Assembly: GCF_020080835.1 (NCBI RefSeq)
Contig: NC_058161.1
Coordinates: 8,924,297-8,988,296 of the forward strand
Direction: 5' to 3'
DNA length: 64,000 bases
Origin: Cotesia glomerata
Taxonomy: Eukaryota > Arthropoda > Insecta > Hymenoptera > Braconidae
Shown here: piece by piece, positions 10,360-23,280 of the stretch
Position numbering within the stretch: position 1 is the stretch's first letter
How the letters are laid out: every line of letters begins with the position of its first letter
The notes under the pieces: generated by a model
What the model saw: the letters and a program-made list of their open reading frames with translations, nothing else
Database searches by the model: none
Told to the model about the DNA's origin: nothing
Program-made: the position numbers and the translations under genes

Positions 10360-11884
10360 TAGGGTAAGGAGGGGGGGCAAAGTGGGCCCCTTAAGGAAAA
10401 AATGGTCATATCCGTACTTTTTTTTTACTCTTTGGACTACTTTTTAGCCCCTTGTTTGTAATTTAACATTGATAAGCTGTGTCCATTAAAATAAAAGAAT
10501 CTTGAATGTGGGGCAAAGTGGGCCCCCTCCAAAAATCTTGTCATAAACATTTTTTTCGCACATTTTGAAAGCTTTGAGTTGTGATGTTTTTCAGACGAAT
10601 AAAACTTTCGCGCATGAGCAATAGGGTGCCTTTTTCGACTGATTTCTTCTTGATCCCATCACGAAAATTTGTTCGCAATATCCTAAAATATAAATATAAA
10701 TATCCTCTGATATTACTATGAAGAACTCGATCAAGGTGTGAAAAGATTTCCTATTAAATATACACGTAAAACTCAAGCTGTTTCCTTAAATTTTCACAGC
10801 TCAGCAGCATTTTATAGCATTATTTCAATCAAAGATGGGTTATTTTACTTAGAATTGAATGCTCCACAAAACTGCCCATCGTGGCGTAATCGTAACTCAC
10901 ACTGGCGAGGGAGTATGGACCACCAAATCCAATTTTCTCATAAATTTTATGTTTTTCTATCCTTTTCTCATCACTGAGAAAAGCTATGAAAAGCATTTGA
11001 ATGACTAACTTGTAGTAAATTTGATTTTCTACAAAAAAAATCCCGAGCACTAAATTGCTAGCATCAATATTTCAGGAGATATTAACGTCTTAAATTTTTG
11101 TAGTTTAAAATTTTTATCTACGATCACTTCCAAACTGTTGTTCTTTCATTATATATCATTACGTCTTTAACAAATTACTTCTTTTAAAAAATTAGAAGAA
11201 TTACAGGAAATACGGAGTATTTTATTTGTCAAATTAATCACTTTTGAACTCAATCCTTTTTGATTTGGCTGAAAAATTTTTGTCCTTTCCTACACTACCA
11301 AAAAATGTTCTTCAGATTTTAAAAAATTTTTTTACCCAGCCCAAGAAAGAATGAATTTAAAAATAATCGGCTTTTTTATTTTCAAATAGCCATCATTTTT
11401 TTTAAAATTGATCTTCCGGAAACGTATCATATAGAAAATTTTTGTTTTCAAATATATTTTCCAAAAAAAAAAAAAAAAATACCAAAAAATTTTTAAAGGT
11501 TAACTTTCAGCGAAGCTATAGACTTAAAAAAAATTTAATAAAATCGTTCCATCAATAATCGCTATTTTTTAAGATGAAAAAGCGTGTAACTTCACTGTGA
11601 ATGAACCTATTGACATTTCTTTTCTTTTAGTCTTTGTTTCTCATTACCTTTTACGAAAAAGCAATATGGCAAAATTTGACGAACCGTTCTTTTTATTTCT
11701 TTTTCTTACTTTTTAGAATCAATGACAATTTTTTTGACAAAAACCACTTTTAATCATTATCAAAAGTATAAATGATTTATTATTCACCTTTTTTATAAAA
11801 AATTTCAGGAGGCCCACTTCACCCCCAAAATTTTGAGTCCTTCTAAATTTTAGGGGACCCACTTTGCCCCCCCCCCTAACCCTA
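10360..11884. mobile_element. G-rich TIR element, GGGCAAAGTGGGCC family
   Basis: The left end TAGGGTAAGGAGGGGGGGCA followed by AAGTGGGCCCCT (10360-10392) is inverted at 11851-11884 (GGGGACCCACTTTGCC, C run, TAACCCTA). The same phrase recurs inside at 10511-10526 (GGGCAAAGTGGGCCCC) and in degenerate form near 11811. About 1.5 kb, no transposase ORF. One short frame (10738-10977) has no domain. Non-autonomous, superfamily unknown. Confidence 0.6.
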
Positions 11885-13380
11885 AAAATAGTATGGGGAG
11901 CTTTTATATCAAGTGTTGTAGATATTTTATTGGTAAATATTTGCGAAATTAGAATTATTATGAAAACATCTCAAAATCTCTACGTTTTTTTTAAGATATC
12001 TCCAAATTTTTTATCAATAATTCAAACTTGAATTTTCCGCAATAAAGTTAGTCTATTTTATCTGCTTTTATTTTTAAAAATATTTGAAGAAACCTGGTAT
12101 CACCAACTACTACTTCAACAACAACAACAGCTTCTTCTATAGTTCCGATTACTGAATTGGAAAAGAACGGGGGTAAAGGGTGGAAAATCTGGGTATATAA
12201 ACTCTCATTTTATATTTTTCTTTCTTACTCTTCTTCTGGCTCCCACTGTAATTTCTTCGTGCATGCTTCAAGTAGTGAGAGAAAATGGTGGAAACTTCTT
12301 CCCGCGATTCACGATAGAACATCCTACCCAGGGATTGTAAAAAGTGCTTAAATAATCCAAACTCAGAATTCAAAACGTATAAGTTTCCTACTTTACTCTA
12401 CTCTTATATTTTACTAGGCCATGGTAGAACTAGATGCTACTGTAATATACAAGAGTTTTGAGAATCAGATCAACTTACTGCTCTATAACACATTATACAG
12501 TCGCTATATATATTCATATATAATAAATAATAATTTTTTCAACAATACTACTCTAATGCTTTAAAAAATATTTCCATTACTATTTTATATTTTCTTTCAA
12601 TCTTTTCAAGCCTTTACTTATCATCTAAAATTGATTTCAACTTTTACAATTTCACTCGAGTCGGAGCGATATTTTATTGAAAAAAAAGTTAGTTCTGCAA
12701 AATGGGGACGCTGAACTTAGGTAACCAACTAAATTATTAAATTTTAAAAATCTGATCCAGTATTATATTTAAGGAAAAAAAAATTTTCATTTTAAAATTT
12801 ATAGATTGAATTTAGATTTTTAATAATAATGAAAGAGATAAAAAACGGATTCGTGTTCTCGGACGTTATTTACTCTCATACTTTATTACGCTGTTTTCTC
12901 TATGAAAAAAGATCATCACCGGAAATTACTTTCCGTAGAATAAATGTTCATACGACATAGGCTGTATATTTAAGGACAAAGAAATAGAGCTTAAATACAA
13001 AATTGTAAAAAAATTAAAAAAAAATCATGTACCACAGAACATAATTTAACCTGGATTAAATTTTATAAAAAATTTCATACGTTAATATAATTGAACTATA
13101 ATTATAAAAAATACAAGATTGTAATGTTTTTGATTTTTTATTACTCATGAGTACATTGTAAAAAATTTTCCATAATTGTTGAGTCAAAAAATGTTGTGTA
13201 CAAATTTTGTATATAATGCATTATGCGTTTACCTAAAAACTAAATAAATATGGGCATTCATCATATATCGCAACACACGATTTGTGTGAAAAATGCAAAT
13301 TTTTTTACTGTGTACGAATGTTTAAAATGTATTTACAAAAATTTAAACTTCCGCAATTTTCAACAATTTTGTTTTAGGCG
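11885..13380. other. AT-rich sequence without recognisable gene
   Basis: No exon or RNA gene recognised. 12110-12370 is somewhat GC-richer with CAACAACAACA and has overlapping short frames on both strands, none with a recognised domain. A possible decayed CMC-like element lies at 13154-13311. Confidence 0.35.
13154..13311. mobile_element. Possible short CMC-like element
   Basis: Left CATTGTAAAAAATTTT and right AAATTTTTTTACTGTG are imperfect inverted ends, flanked by TA on both sides (13152-13153, 13312-13313). Internal repeats of TGTGT/ACACA fit the pattern of family-specific words. Short and degenerate. Confidence 0.35.
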
Positions 13381-13563
13381 TAGGGGATAAGGGGTCGATT
13401 GAACCATGGGGCAACTGAACCATTCGACTTAAAAAATCGAAAAAATTGAAAACATTTATCTTCTTAAAATTAGATTCTAATATGTTAAACTCTGATATGA
13501 TCAAAATTTGAAATCAATGCGATTAATAAATTTTGAAAAATTGAGATTTTTGTATTTTTAAGT

Positions 13564-13920
13564 AAGGTAAAAGACCCCATTAGTGGCACCTTTAACCCGT
13601 ATTAGTGGCACTTTTTCTTTCAATGAAAAAATGTTCTACTTGGAATAAAAATTAAAAATTTTTTTGATCTCAAGGTCTTAACCCATCAGCATTCACGTTA
13701 TAAGCATTTTGCTCACGCAACAACATCCGACTTATAGAACGGCACTGTAGTGCAAGTGAGACACTAAAATCTACGTGAGTTCTGACGGGTTAAAGATTAG
13801 AAATAATATATTTAATATATATCATTATTGAAATTAATGATTTCATTAATTGAATAAGTACCAAAATCAAAGAAAGTGTCAGTAATGGGGTCCCCGCCAC
13901 TAATGGGATCTTTTACCCTA
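13564..13920. mobile_element. TIR element with GGTAAAAGACCCCATTAGTGG ends
   Basis: The left arm (GGTAAAAGACCCCATTAGTG from 13566) and right arm (CACTAATGGGATCTTTTACC, ending 13918) are inverted over about 50 bases, including GTGGCAC..TTTCTTT / AAAGAAAGTG..GCCAC. The interior carries the TTAACCC hairpin element 13678-13793. The sequence past its right end (to 13981) is still shared with 3665-3724, so the true boundary of the repeat is uncertain. Confidence 0.5.
13678..13793. mobile_element. TTAACCC hairpin element, copy 1
   Basis: Arms 13678-13698 (TTAACCCATCAGCATTCACG) and 13773-13793 (CGTGAGTTCTGACGGGTTAA) pair with three mismatches. The loop has CAACAACATCCGACTTATAG and GTAGTGCAAGTGAGACACTA, a diverged match to the loops at 19240-19311 and 40149-40224. 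Only TTAACCC is shared between arms of the three copies. Confidence 0.6.
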
Positions 13921-14008
13921 TGTAAACTTTTTTTTCGGCTGTTGACAAATTGTTTGATAATATTTTAATTTTCGAATTAATTGATAAAATTTGAATTGCA
14001 GTAGTTGT

Positions 14009-14767
14009 ATATGGGTGATTCTCTGTAAGGACGTCTTAAATCTGTACAAAATTGTCCGACCAAATTATTTTTGATTTTATTAGAAAAAAAATTAGGAAAA
14101 CGGTTGACCCTAAAGGCCATCCCTGCAACTTCCCGCTAATTCCGTTTATACCTGGCCGCTTTTTTTGAGCTCTTCGAGCTCAAAAATACAATCTGTGTGT
14201 TGTTTTGAGCTCTCCGAGCTCAAAAAGATACCTTTTCTATGCTTTTGAGCTCCTTGAGCTCAAAAGTCTGATAGAAATTTCATAGAACACTATTTTTTGA
14301 ATTTTCAAACCGCAATAACTTTTGAATGAATGAACCGATTTTTACGCGGTTGGCGGCATTCTACGCAGTTTTTTAAGCCTCATAAAATGTTTTTAAGTTT
14401 TAATTGGTCAAACTGGAAATTTCGGAGTAACTCCGAAAAACACTTTTTTCGATTTTCTTTCGTTCACGATATCTCTCGAACGAATCGACTGATTTTGACC
14501 GTATTGGCGGCGATCGACGTGGTTTTTCAAGGTTGAGAGCTGATTAGTTTTTGGAATCGATCGGTAGAGCCGTTTAAAAGTTATCCCAAAATAACCACTT
14601 CTGAAAAAATTTTTTTTCCTATTTTTTTTTAGATTTCTCCAAATTTCTCAAAATCTATCGGTCCGAATCGGTTCAAATTAACAGGAAATCTCAGTTTGGT
14701 GAAGCCCTTTCAACTGGCACCAACCGCGATGAAATCGGTTCAACCGTTCAAAAGTTATAAGAGGTTT

Positions 14768-14849
<82 letters not shown>

Positions 14850-15862
14850 CAGACACCGTGACACCCTCGTGGGAATAGTCAGGAAAGCCTCCTAGGACCT
14901 CAAAACGTCGAGATCTGATGAAAACTCGATTTTCGAAAAACGGGGTAAAACCAATAACTTCCCGATTTTTGAAAATTTTCAATTTTCTTAGCGGGAAGTT
15001 AAAAATTAATAAGAGCTACAAAACTATCAGCTTAATCATAATAAATAAACAGCCGAATTAATTTTTGCTTTTTCGATATTTGTGTATCTTTTGCCATATA
15101 ACATGACAGGGGACTGTTTGCCAGGGGACTGTTTTTTTTTATCAAATTGAGAAAAATCAAGCAAACTATTTCAATGCATTCAACTTTTGAAGTTCTTAAT
15201 GAATGTTTACATTAATTAGAATAATATTAAGACTTATGGATCCAATTTTATAAATAAATTATAAATAAAAATAGCTGCCAGGGGACTGAGTTTTGAAGTG
15301 GCCCAGACACATATTTCCAGCACAAACGGTGCTTTGACACTAAATAAAATGGCGATAAAGCGGTAACAGCCCTATGGTTATTAACTCAAGGCTAGGTAGG
15401 TCCTTATAAACCTTACAGAACATAAAATAGTGAGCTGAGTTTTTTTTTTTAAGCTTTGAACTTCTGGCAGGAGACTGTTCTTAAAATACCTGGGACACAC
15501 TTTGGTTTAATGAATTTAATGAAACAAATTCATTTTCGGTACTTTTTATTGAAGAAGATTGTTAGTTAGCTAATTAAGTTTATAAAAATTATGGATAAAA
15601 TGATAAATTATAGACGAATAACTTAAAATTTAATCTTAAAGTTTCAATTTTAGAAATGGGACAGCTCAGGGGATTGTTATTTTGGTGGTTTACGAATTTA
15701 TAGCAAAAAAACCATAATTTATTTCATTTTAGTTTTAAATGCTCCAAATAGAAATGTTTATTTACTTTCGTAACAAATTTTTTTTATTAACAAAATAACA
15801 ATTTTTCCAATAAAAAAGTGCCTGGGACAGCGAAAAACATCCTTACAGAGAATCACCCATAT
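14009..15862. mobile_element. TIR element with TATGGGTGATTCTCTGTAAGG ends
   Basis: The left TATGGGTGATTCTCTGTAAG (14009-) and right CTTACAGAGAATCACCCATA (-15861) are perfect inverted repeats of about 22 bases. Interior copies of a word close to CCAGGGGACTGTT occur at about 15111, 15123, 15277 and 15463, with a variant at 15663. A HINE (14092-15006) is inserted near the left end. The GGGTGATTC terminus is shared with 46.9/55.0 and 56.5/59.5 kb. No transposase ORF. Confidence 0.6.
14092..15006 (+). mobile_element. HINE (DINE-1-like) copy B, no RT insertion
   Basis: Starts TTAGGAAAACGGTTGACCC, with AACTTCCCGCTAA near 14130 and GAGCTCTTCGAGCTC palindromes near 14168 and 14250. The (CA)n then (TA)n microsatellite runs 14768-14845. 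The right part CATACAGACACCGTGACACC leads to the terminal hairpin AACTTCCCG / CGGGAAGTT (14957-15000). An uninterrupted copy, useful as a reference for the others. Confidence 0.65.
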
Positions 15863-16353
15863 AGTTATACTTCATAATCCTTGAATTAGTTTATAGTGAT
15901 ATAATGATTTATTTATTCAATGTTTACTATTAATTTTCATAAAATTATATAAAACTATAGACTGTAAAGAAAGGCAACACTAGTGCGTGAGAAAAAAACC
16001 AATAGCCATAACCTATTGGTGTCTTTTTCTTGCCGTGGAACCTCCTTAACAAGTAACAATTTATAAATTAATTATTAAAAGTTTGGGTTTGAGGTTTAAA
16101 TACTATTGGTTCAATTGACCCCAGGCAGGGGTTCAATTGCCCCTAAGTGGGGGTCAATTGAACCATTCGACGCGTTTGCATAAATTAATAATTTTTAAGA
16201 ATTCACGTTGTTTCTTGACTAATTTATGGATTGATAATGATAGTAGACATAATAAACTACCATCTCAAAATAAAAAAATTTCTATTTAGTTTTAATTCGA
16301 ATAATAAAAAATTGCTAAACTTTTTTTGGTTCAATTGACCCCCTCCTCCCCTA

Positions 16354-19217
16354 CCAATAAAAATAAAATAATTGCTTAATTTTTTTTATAATAAATCTTG
16401 GAATAAAAAAATTTTTATAGTTCGAAAACATAACAAATAGATCAAGTTTACAATAGCATTACTAGAGGGAATTTAGTTAAATTATTTGAGGAAAAACTCG
16501 TAGGGTTGATTTCATATTTTGATGCTTTCCTTTCAAGAAAAACTGTTTAATTTCCGAAATAATAGAGTATAAATTGCTCTGCGGTACCTATATATTCTTC
16601 ATTATAGAAAAATTTTATTTCAAGAATTCGAGGGTTCGTTTTGACCCTAATAATTTTTAGCTATCAAAAATTTTGATTTCTTTACATATTTTTTCGAGCT
16701 ATATTGATAGAAGTATTTTTGGAATTTAAAAAGATTTGGACTAATAAATATTTTGAACAAGAAAAAATATTTATTACTCTAAAAAAGCGACATAAATAAA
16801 TAAAAACAAAGTAATTTATCAAATTCTGACGAATCATTTTATTCATATACTTTTTAGCTGAAACAAAAATATTTCTTCACGAGAAGCGTATTTTTAGTTA
16901 AAAAGAGAAGTAAAGTTTTTCAGTGAAACAAAATACAGGATGTTATTGATGAATTTAAAAATAAAATAAATTAAGCTTAGGAAAAATGTGTGTTTGAATA
17001 TCACAAATAAAAGAAGCTTTAAGTGACGTTGAACGTGTGTGTAGTAAAAACGTTTTTACATATGTTTGAAGGCCGATCAGCGACCACTTTGGTTATTCTA
17101 AGAACCGAGTTATTCTTTGAGTTAAATTCTCTACTCCGTAAATCCACTTGCTTTTACAATGCATATCCAATCACTCACTTGATCAATCATTTTACTTTTT
17201 GCTCCAGCTCTACTCTCCCAGTTTTTTCAGCTTTCGTGTCTCGTGGGTAGTACCTAAGAAAAGTTCCAAGCACAATGTTCCTACGTCAATAAATTTGCAA
17301 ATAGGGTATGTAAATGCACCGAGGGAATACACGCATCTCCTTTTCAATAAAAACTTACAACAGATAAAAATAAAAATAAATTGCGCTAGCAATCGATCAG
17401 ATAAAAATTGTTTGAAGAATGTAAATTAATTTCAAAAAGGTTTTTCGATGTTTGATATTATTTTAGTTATACGTGAGCGAAATAATTGTATATATTTAAA
17501 TGTAAAACGTGACGACTTGTCGCGAGAATGCAAATGATAAATTAATGGATTTAAAGTAAACACGATGTATGTATATTGTTAAATCCAATGAAATGAGTCT
17601 TGAATGGATAGACAACCAAGTTGCACAATATTTCACTAAGCTATAGATGACGAGTGCACTTGTGATGTGACACTTTAATTGACCCAGCAAAACGGTTACA
17701 AACCACATAACAAGAATAACATAACATATCATAACACTTTTTTTTTTATGCTTTATATTGTATATTTTATATTGCTCTTGATTTTTTATGAAAGATAAAA
17801 TTCTGATGATGCTACACAATCTGATCTGTTGAATTTACATTTTATATTTTTTTAAATTGGTAGTTACTAGTGTTATGCGTTTTTCTTATTTTTATTTCAA
17901 TTATTAATTGAAAGCGGAAAAATAAATATTGTTCATGTTAATTATAAATGTGTCCTGTATCTATTACACTTGAATTTTCCATCATTCATTAAAAATATAA
18001 ATTACTTGATGTGTAAGGTTTTTAATTAAATTGTAAATTATTCATTCGAATGATTACAATTAAAATTATTTGATTACTTGATATTGAAAATTATTGATTG
18101 GAAAGGTCATTGCTGATGATGTTATTATAGGAATTATTATTTTTTCAAACTAATTAATAAAATTAGGAGTTATTATAAACTAAAATATAGGATAGGAGAA
18201 TATAATATTCAAGATACTAAAAATTATGAGCTATTTTTTTTATAAAATCTAATTTTATATTTTTTGTAAAATTATCACGAAGTTCAGAGTAAAAAAAAAA
18301 ATTAGGTCAAGTATGTTTCATTTTATAATTCAACATTATTTAGAAACAAAATAATTATTATTAGCCATCTCGAATTTCTGATATATTATTCATGGTAATA
18401 TTTGCTCTGAAATTCTCTCCATAATTCAATTATTTTATTATAATAACAACTTTTAATTTTATAACTTATCGTTAAGCTTCTCTTTATTGATTATAGTTAA
18501 TAATAATATCAATGCTTCACGTATATACAGATATATAGACTATTCCTTTTTTCTCCTTACATTAAAATCACTGTAAATTATTTTAATCGTTTCAAAAAAT
18601 TTAACAGAACTGAAAAAAAGAATTATACAAAGTTATACTTTACATGATAACGTGGCGCTTCATATAAAGAAACTGGAAAAATTACAGTTTCAGATTTTAA
18701 TTTTTACATATTCTGTAAGAAAAAAATTTTCAAACAATTACCAAGAATATTTTATTTTCAATTTTCTAACATTAAAAAATGACGATCTTAAAATTATATT
18801 GTTTACATTTCGAAATTTCGAAAATTTTTTTTGTAGATGGGCGATTTCCATTTATTAAAAAAAAAAAAAAAATATGTGTGCGTAGTGTTTTTCTAAGCCT
18901 CATTACTTAATTACCGGATTAGTTTTTTTTTTTTTTTTTTATTTTTAAATAAAATATAAGTAAAATACTTCCATTAAATCCGTTATTGAAAATTTACCTT
19001 ACAGTTGATTTTTTATTAAACATCAAAGCATTTAAAGTATTTAAACAGATTTACATTACAACTTTTACGTCAAACTATGTGCGTGGTTCTCTCGTCACTT
19101 TCATGGATTTGTGGATAAATATTAACCCATGTAACTCTATTTACTCCCATCAATTGGGCTTATGAACTTGACGACTATTTTTTTTTTCTAATAGAAATGA
19201 AAATTAATCATAAAAGT
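16354..19217. other. AT-rich intronic sequence, no gene recognised
   Basis: 17020-17260 is less AT-rich, with an open frame on the plus strand (17023-17250) that I do not recognise. No TIR pairs or RNA genes seen; homopolymer runs at 18855-18870 and 18925-18942. Confidence 0.35.
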
Positions 19218-19333
19218 TTAACCCTTCATCACTCGCGTCATGAGCAGATCGCCGCCTAACAACTACTCAACCTATAGAGACTCACTATAGTGCGAGCGAG
19301 AAACTAAAAAAGACGCGAGTGACGAAGGGTTAA
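19218..19333. mobile_element. TTAACCC hairpin element, copy 2
   Basis: Arms 19218-19239 (TTAACCCTTCATCACTCGCG then TC) and 19312-19333 (GACGCGAGTGACGAAGGG then TTAA) match at 21 of 22. The loop TAACAACTACTCAACCTATA and GAGACTC.CTATAGTGCGAG (19257-19300) is nearly identical to copy 3, while the arms are not. No ORF. Confidence 0.7.
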
Positions 19334-19592
19334 TAACTTTCAAAATTATCAAGAATGAATTTATAACTTGAAAAGATTATTTTTTTTTCTGGGTATTTAT
19401 AAATCTCTAAATTACATCATTCTTTATGGACAATTAATATCAATAATAAACATTGACACAGCAATGATGGAAAAAAATAAAAAAACAAACAAACAAACGA
19501 TTACATACATGAATTAACACAGTGATTTAACTGGAATAAATATTAAATGAGTAAAATAAATTCGTGGAAAAAATATTTTAAGCCATTATCAA

Positions 19593-19631
<39 letters not shown>

Positions 19632-22600
19632 GTATCGCTGTAACAGTATTGATTTAACGGTTGTCAATATAATATAGATTTAATGGATTCAAGTTTTGTG
19701 TAGTATATTAGTTAGATGACATGGATGTACACTGATAATGAAGGTGCGTTAGACATGATTATTAGCTTTACTACTATACTACTATACTACACTACACTAC
19801 ACTACACTAAACTAAACTAGATGAGAATTATGGGATAGAATAAAGACACTGGACTATATACGTGCGAGTTCTATAAGGTATTGTGTGTTTGTATTATTAT
19901 TATGTCGAGCATGTATCGGTGTATATGCGTATGGGCTTTCTCTCTCTCTAGCACATACAAGTAAAGCAGCACACATACACCAGTTGGTCAGCTGTTGAAA
20001 TGATCTCATAATAATCATCCGATTAAGCGGAAAGCTATTGTCAGTATATATATACACATATATATGCTAGCTACCAGCCAGTCCACCATCCAGTAGAATT
20101 TTAGACATCCTCACACACATACATGTATTACCCTCGGTATTACACTATTCACCTCACGTTCTATAATAATTTGACCGTGTAACAATGTAACATTCAATCA
20201 TTGTTATTATTATTATTCCTGACGCTAGAGATAACGGGCTATTTTTAATGTTAATTAGCATTTTTATAAATAAATTCGTCAGTAATCGTAATAATCCGTA
20301 TTTTTGGTAACTAATGATTTGTACAGTTTCAAAATTTTTATTAGCACGAAATATAAATTTTGCATGTATGTATCAATCTCGGGACTTTAATTACCGAAAT
20401 AGGGTAATTTGGAAAATTACGTGCTATGATGGGGAATAATTATTGCTGGTTGGTCAAAATTTTGTTATTGAAGGAAGAATTGTAAGAATTGATTAATGAA
20501 AATATTAAAAATTGTTTTTCCACTGCTCTAATTACGAGATTAATTTTAGATCATGCGCCATCTGTTGTTAAGAAATAAAAATAAGAATAATTGTTAATCC
20601 ATAAAATTATGATTAAATTTTTTTTGAACAACCACATATTTTTATTTTTCAAGTTTACCAGAGTGGAATTAATTAGAAAAATTAATTTTTTTTTATCTAA
20701 ATTGTTTTTTACTCATAGAATTTGGAAAAATACCCGAAATCGCAAGATTAATGCAGACACATTTTAATAATGATTTTTGGTCGACATTACATTTTTGTTG
20801 ATCTGGTTCTCGGTATAGCTTAAGTGCTAAGTATCTGAAATGTAATAAAGTTAAATATAGAATTTACTCATCGCACTTCGAAACCGAGAAGAATTTTTTT
20901 CGAAGGTTTTTGTAAATTGTATTTGTCAAATATGAAATTGAGTTTTCTTATTAACAATAATAATTTTCAAAATCATACCGTGCCAATAATGTATTAAATA
21001 TATCGGCTAAAATTGTTTGCTTACAAGCTTCAAAACTAATTAAAAAATGTTTTTAAAAATTTTCATAATTATCGTAAATTTGTTGTAAAAAAGAATAATT
21101 TGAGAAAAAAAAAATTTTATAAATATTAATGTTTTGATATTTCATACAAAAAAAAAAAAAAAAAAAAAAAAATGACCAAACTAAACAATTATCAAAAATA
21201 ATCATCAGGCAGTTGCAGTAATACTTTGATTATTTAAAAAAATCATCCAATTTATGTTTATCACAATGAATATGACTATGACTATGATTACTTAATAATT
21301 TATAATTATTTCAAATTGTCGCCGGAAGAATAATAAACTGGATGAACGGTAAAACTAGTGTCGCTGTAACCAGGACGGTAATTAAATAAGACTTTTAACG
21401 GAAGCGCTAAAGTAATTTTGTTAAATTGTGTGAACTTGGCATAGCACGCTTTTGTTATTTTATTAAACAGTTAAGATAATCTTACCTTTAGGTAGAGCCA
21501 TAAAAAAACAAATAATTATTAAATGGTAATTTAATAGTTATTTTAACGATCAATATTTAAGAGTTTTTAGTGAGCAGAAGGACCATCGAGCACTAAAAAA
21601 TTTTAAATTACAAAACCCTATAATTGAACGTTAGAAGCTTTTCTAAAATTGAAAATATAACAACAAAATGTGGTTAAAACAATAAAAATAAAATGATTCG
21701 ATAGAATTTCTATCGGGAGAGAAAAGAATTTTATTAAAATAAATCGTAAACAATATAAATGAAAAATAGGTTACTCCCAGGTGAAAAGAATTAATTTAAA
21801 ATTCGTATAACGAATAACATAAAAAATAAAATAATTTTTCCAATTAAAATAGTAATTTATAAATGAAAATTGAATGAATAACTAAAATAAAGTTTGAACG
21901 TAGAATATGAGCGATCCCAAAGGACTGAACTTTTGACAGTAGTTGTAATGCTCTAATAGATCAATATCTGCGAGTACCAGAGGACAGATATATAACAACG
22001 CGGTTGATCTGCTGCCCGAGTTTTTATCTCAATTTGAGCAAGAATATCATATATGTTGTGCAGTGGTACGTAGTATGTAGTGTGGTATTGAATCAACTAG
22101 GCGAGAAACTAGATGAGATGAGTTGAGATGAGATGAGATGAGATGAGAAAAGAGAATGGAGGAGGTCAGACAGGGGAGAGCCACAGGGTAACAAACAATA
22201 TAACACGAGAGTTATTACTTTAAAACCGTAACCGTTTTCTGCTTCCAAAAAATAAAGGATGTTATAAATCCTGTGTTGTAACATATATCTTCCGGGCTCA
22301 GAGTATCAATATATAACTGTCATTCTTAACTGTTTTCTATTTATTTAAAAGTTCTTAATTTTAGCGGTTTTGCTTAAGTCGAATTGCAGGGAATTCAAAT
22401 TTTTTTTTAATCGAGATTTTTCTCTTGGAATTACATACTGCGAGAAAAAAAAAAATTTGTAACACTTAATTTGTAAAATTTTTTTCACTACGATAAAGTA
22501 AAAAAAAACGCCATTCGGCCATACCCGATATAGATAGGTAGATTTCTTGTTTGAATATTGAAAAAAAACTCGTTATTAAAAGGCAAAAATGTCCTAAAAT

Positions 22601-23280
22601 TTATATTTTATTATATTCTTACAAATAATGATATAAGACCGACTACAACTAATAGATATTCAAAGACATCTTCCTAAAAAATAAGATTTGTAACAGATGA
22701 AAGTCATTTGATGATAATAGCTAAAAATTAATTTATTTTTGATTTTTTTTTTTAATTTTCCAAACTCCGAAATAAATTGAAAAAAGTATCAAAAGGTAAC
22801 AAATAATAGATCAAATTGAAGATAATTATGTGAATTTTAACATAAAGTTGATAAATTCAAGCTATCTTTTACAGCTTAAAAATTATTTAAAGAAAAAGGG
22901 CTGGAATACGTTCATTGAAAAATTTTTGAAAATTTTTAAATTCACGGAATTAATTAAAAAAATCATCAAAACTAGACAAATAATAGATTAAATTGAAGGT
23001 TATTAAATGAAGTTTAAGATAAATTTGATAGATTTTATCTATTTTTTACATCTGAAAGATTATTGTCATAAAAAATACAAAATTTTTTGAAAATGAAAAA
23101 AATTTTCAAACACCCACAACTCGTAAACTAACCGGCCGATTTTGCTCATCTTCGAACTTGATCTTGGTATTGATCCACAGAATAAGCCCACAAAATTTCA
23201 TAAAGATCGGTTGAGAACTGTGAGCGCAATCCTGCTGACATGGCGCGTGATATCACACACACATATATATATATATATAT
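19334..23280. other. AT-rich intronic sequence with microsatellites
   Basis: Holds a (TTA)n tract at about 19592-19629, an ACTAC tandem run at 19770-19815, poly-A at 21150-21172 and a GATGA run at 22112-22146. 22780-23260 resembles the repeat at 46760-46870 (ACTAACCGGCCGATTTTGCT and similar) and ends in CACACACA-TATATA. No exon recognised. Confidence 0.4.

Larger units (their letters stand above)
13381..16353. mobile_element. G-rich TIR element, GGGGTCAATTGAACC family, with nested elements
   Basis: The left end TAGGGGATAAGGGGTCGATT (13381) and right end GGTTCAATTGACCCC.. CTCCTCCCCTA (16328-16353) are inverted. Internal copies of the word (CAATTGACCCC, GGGGTCAATTGAACC) are at 16113-16165. Nested inside are a TIR element (13564-13920), a hairpin element (13678-13793), a GGGTGATTC element (14009-15862) and a HINE (14092-15006). 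No transposase ORF. Confidence 0.55.

Noticed and set aside
17023..17250. Plus-strand frame with moderate composition
   Set aside because: No domain recognised and no flanking splice signals that would make an exon convincing.
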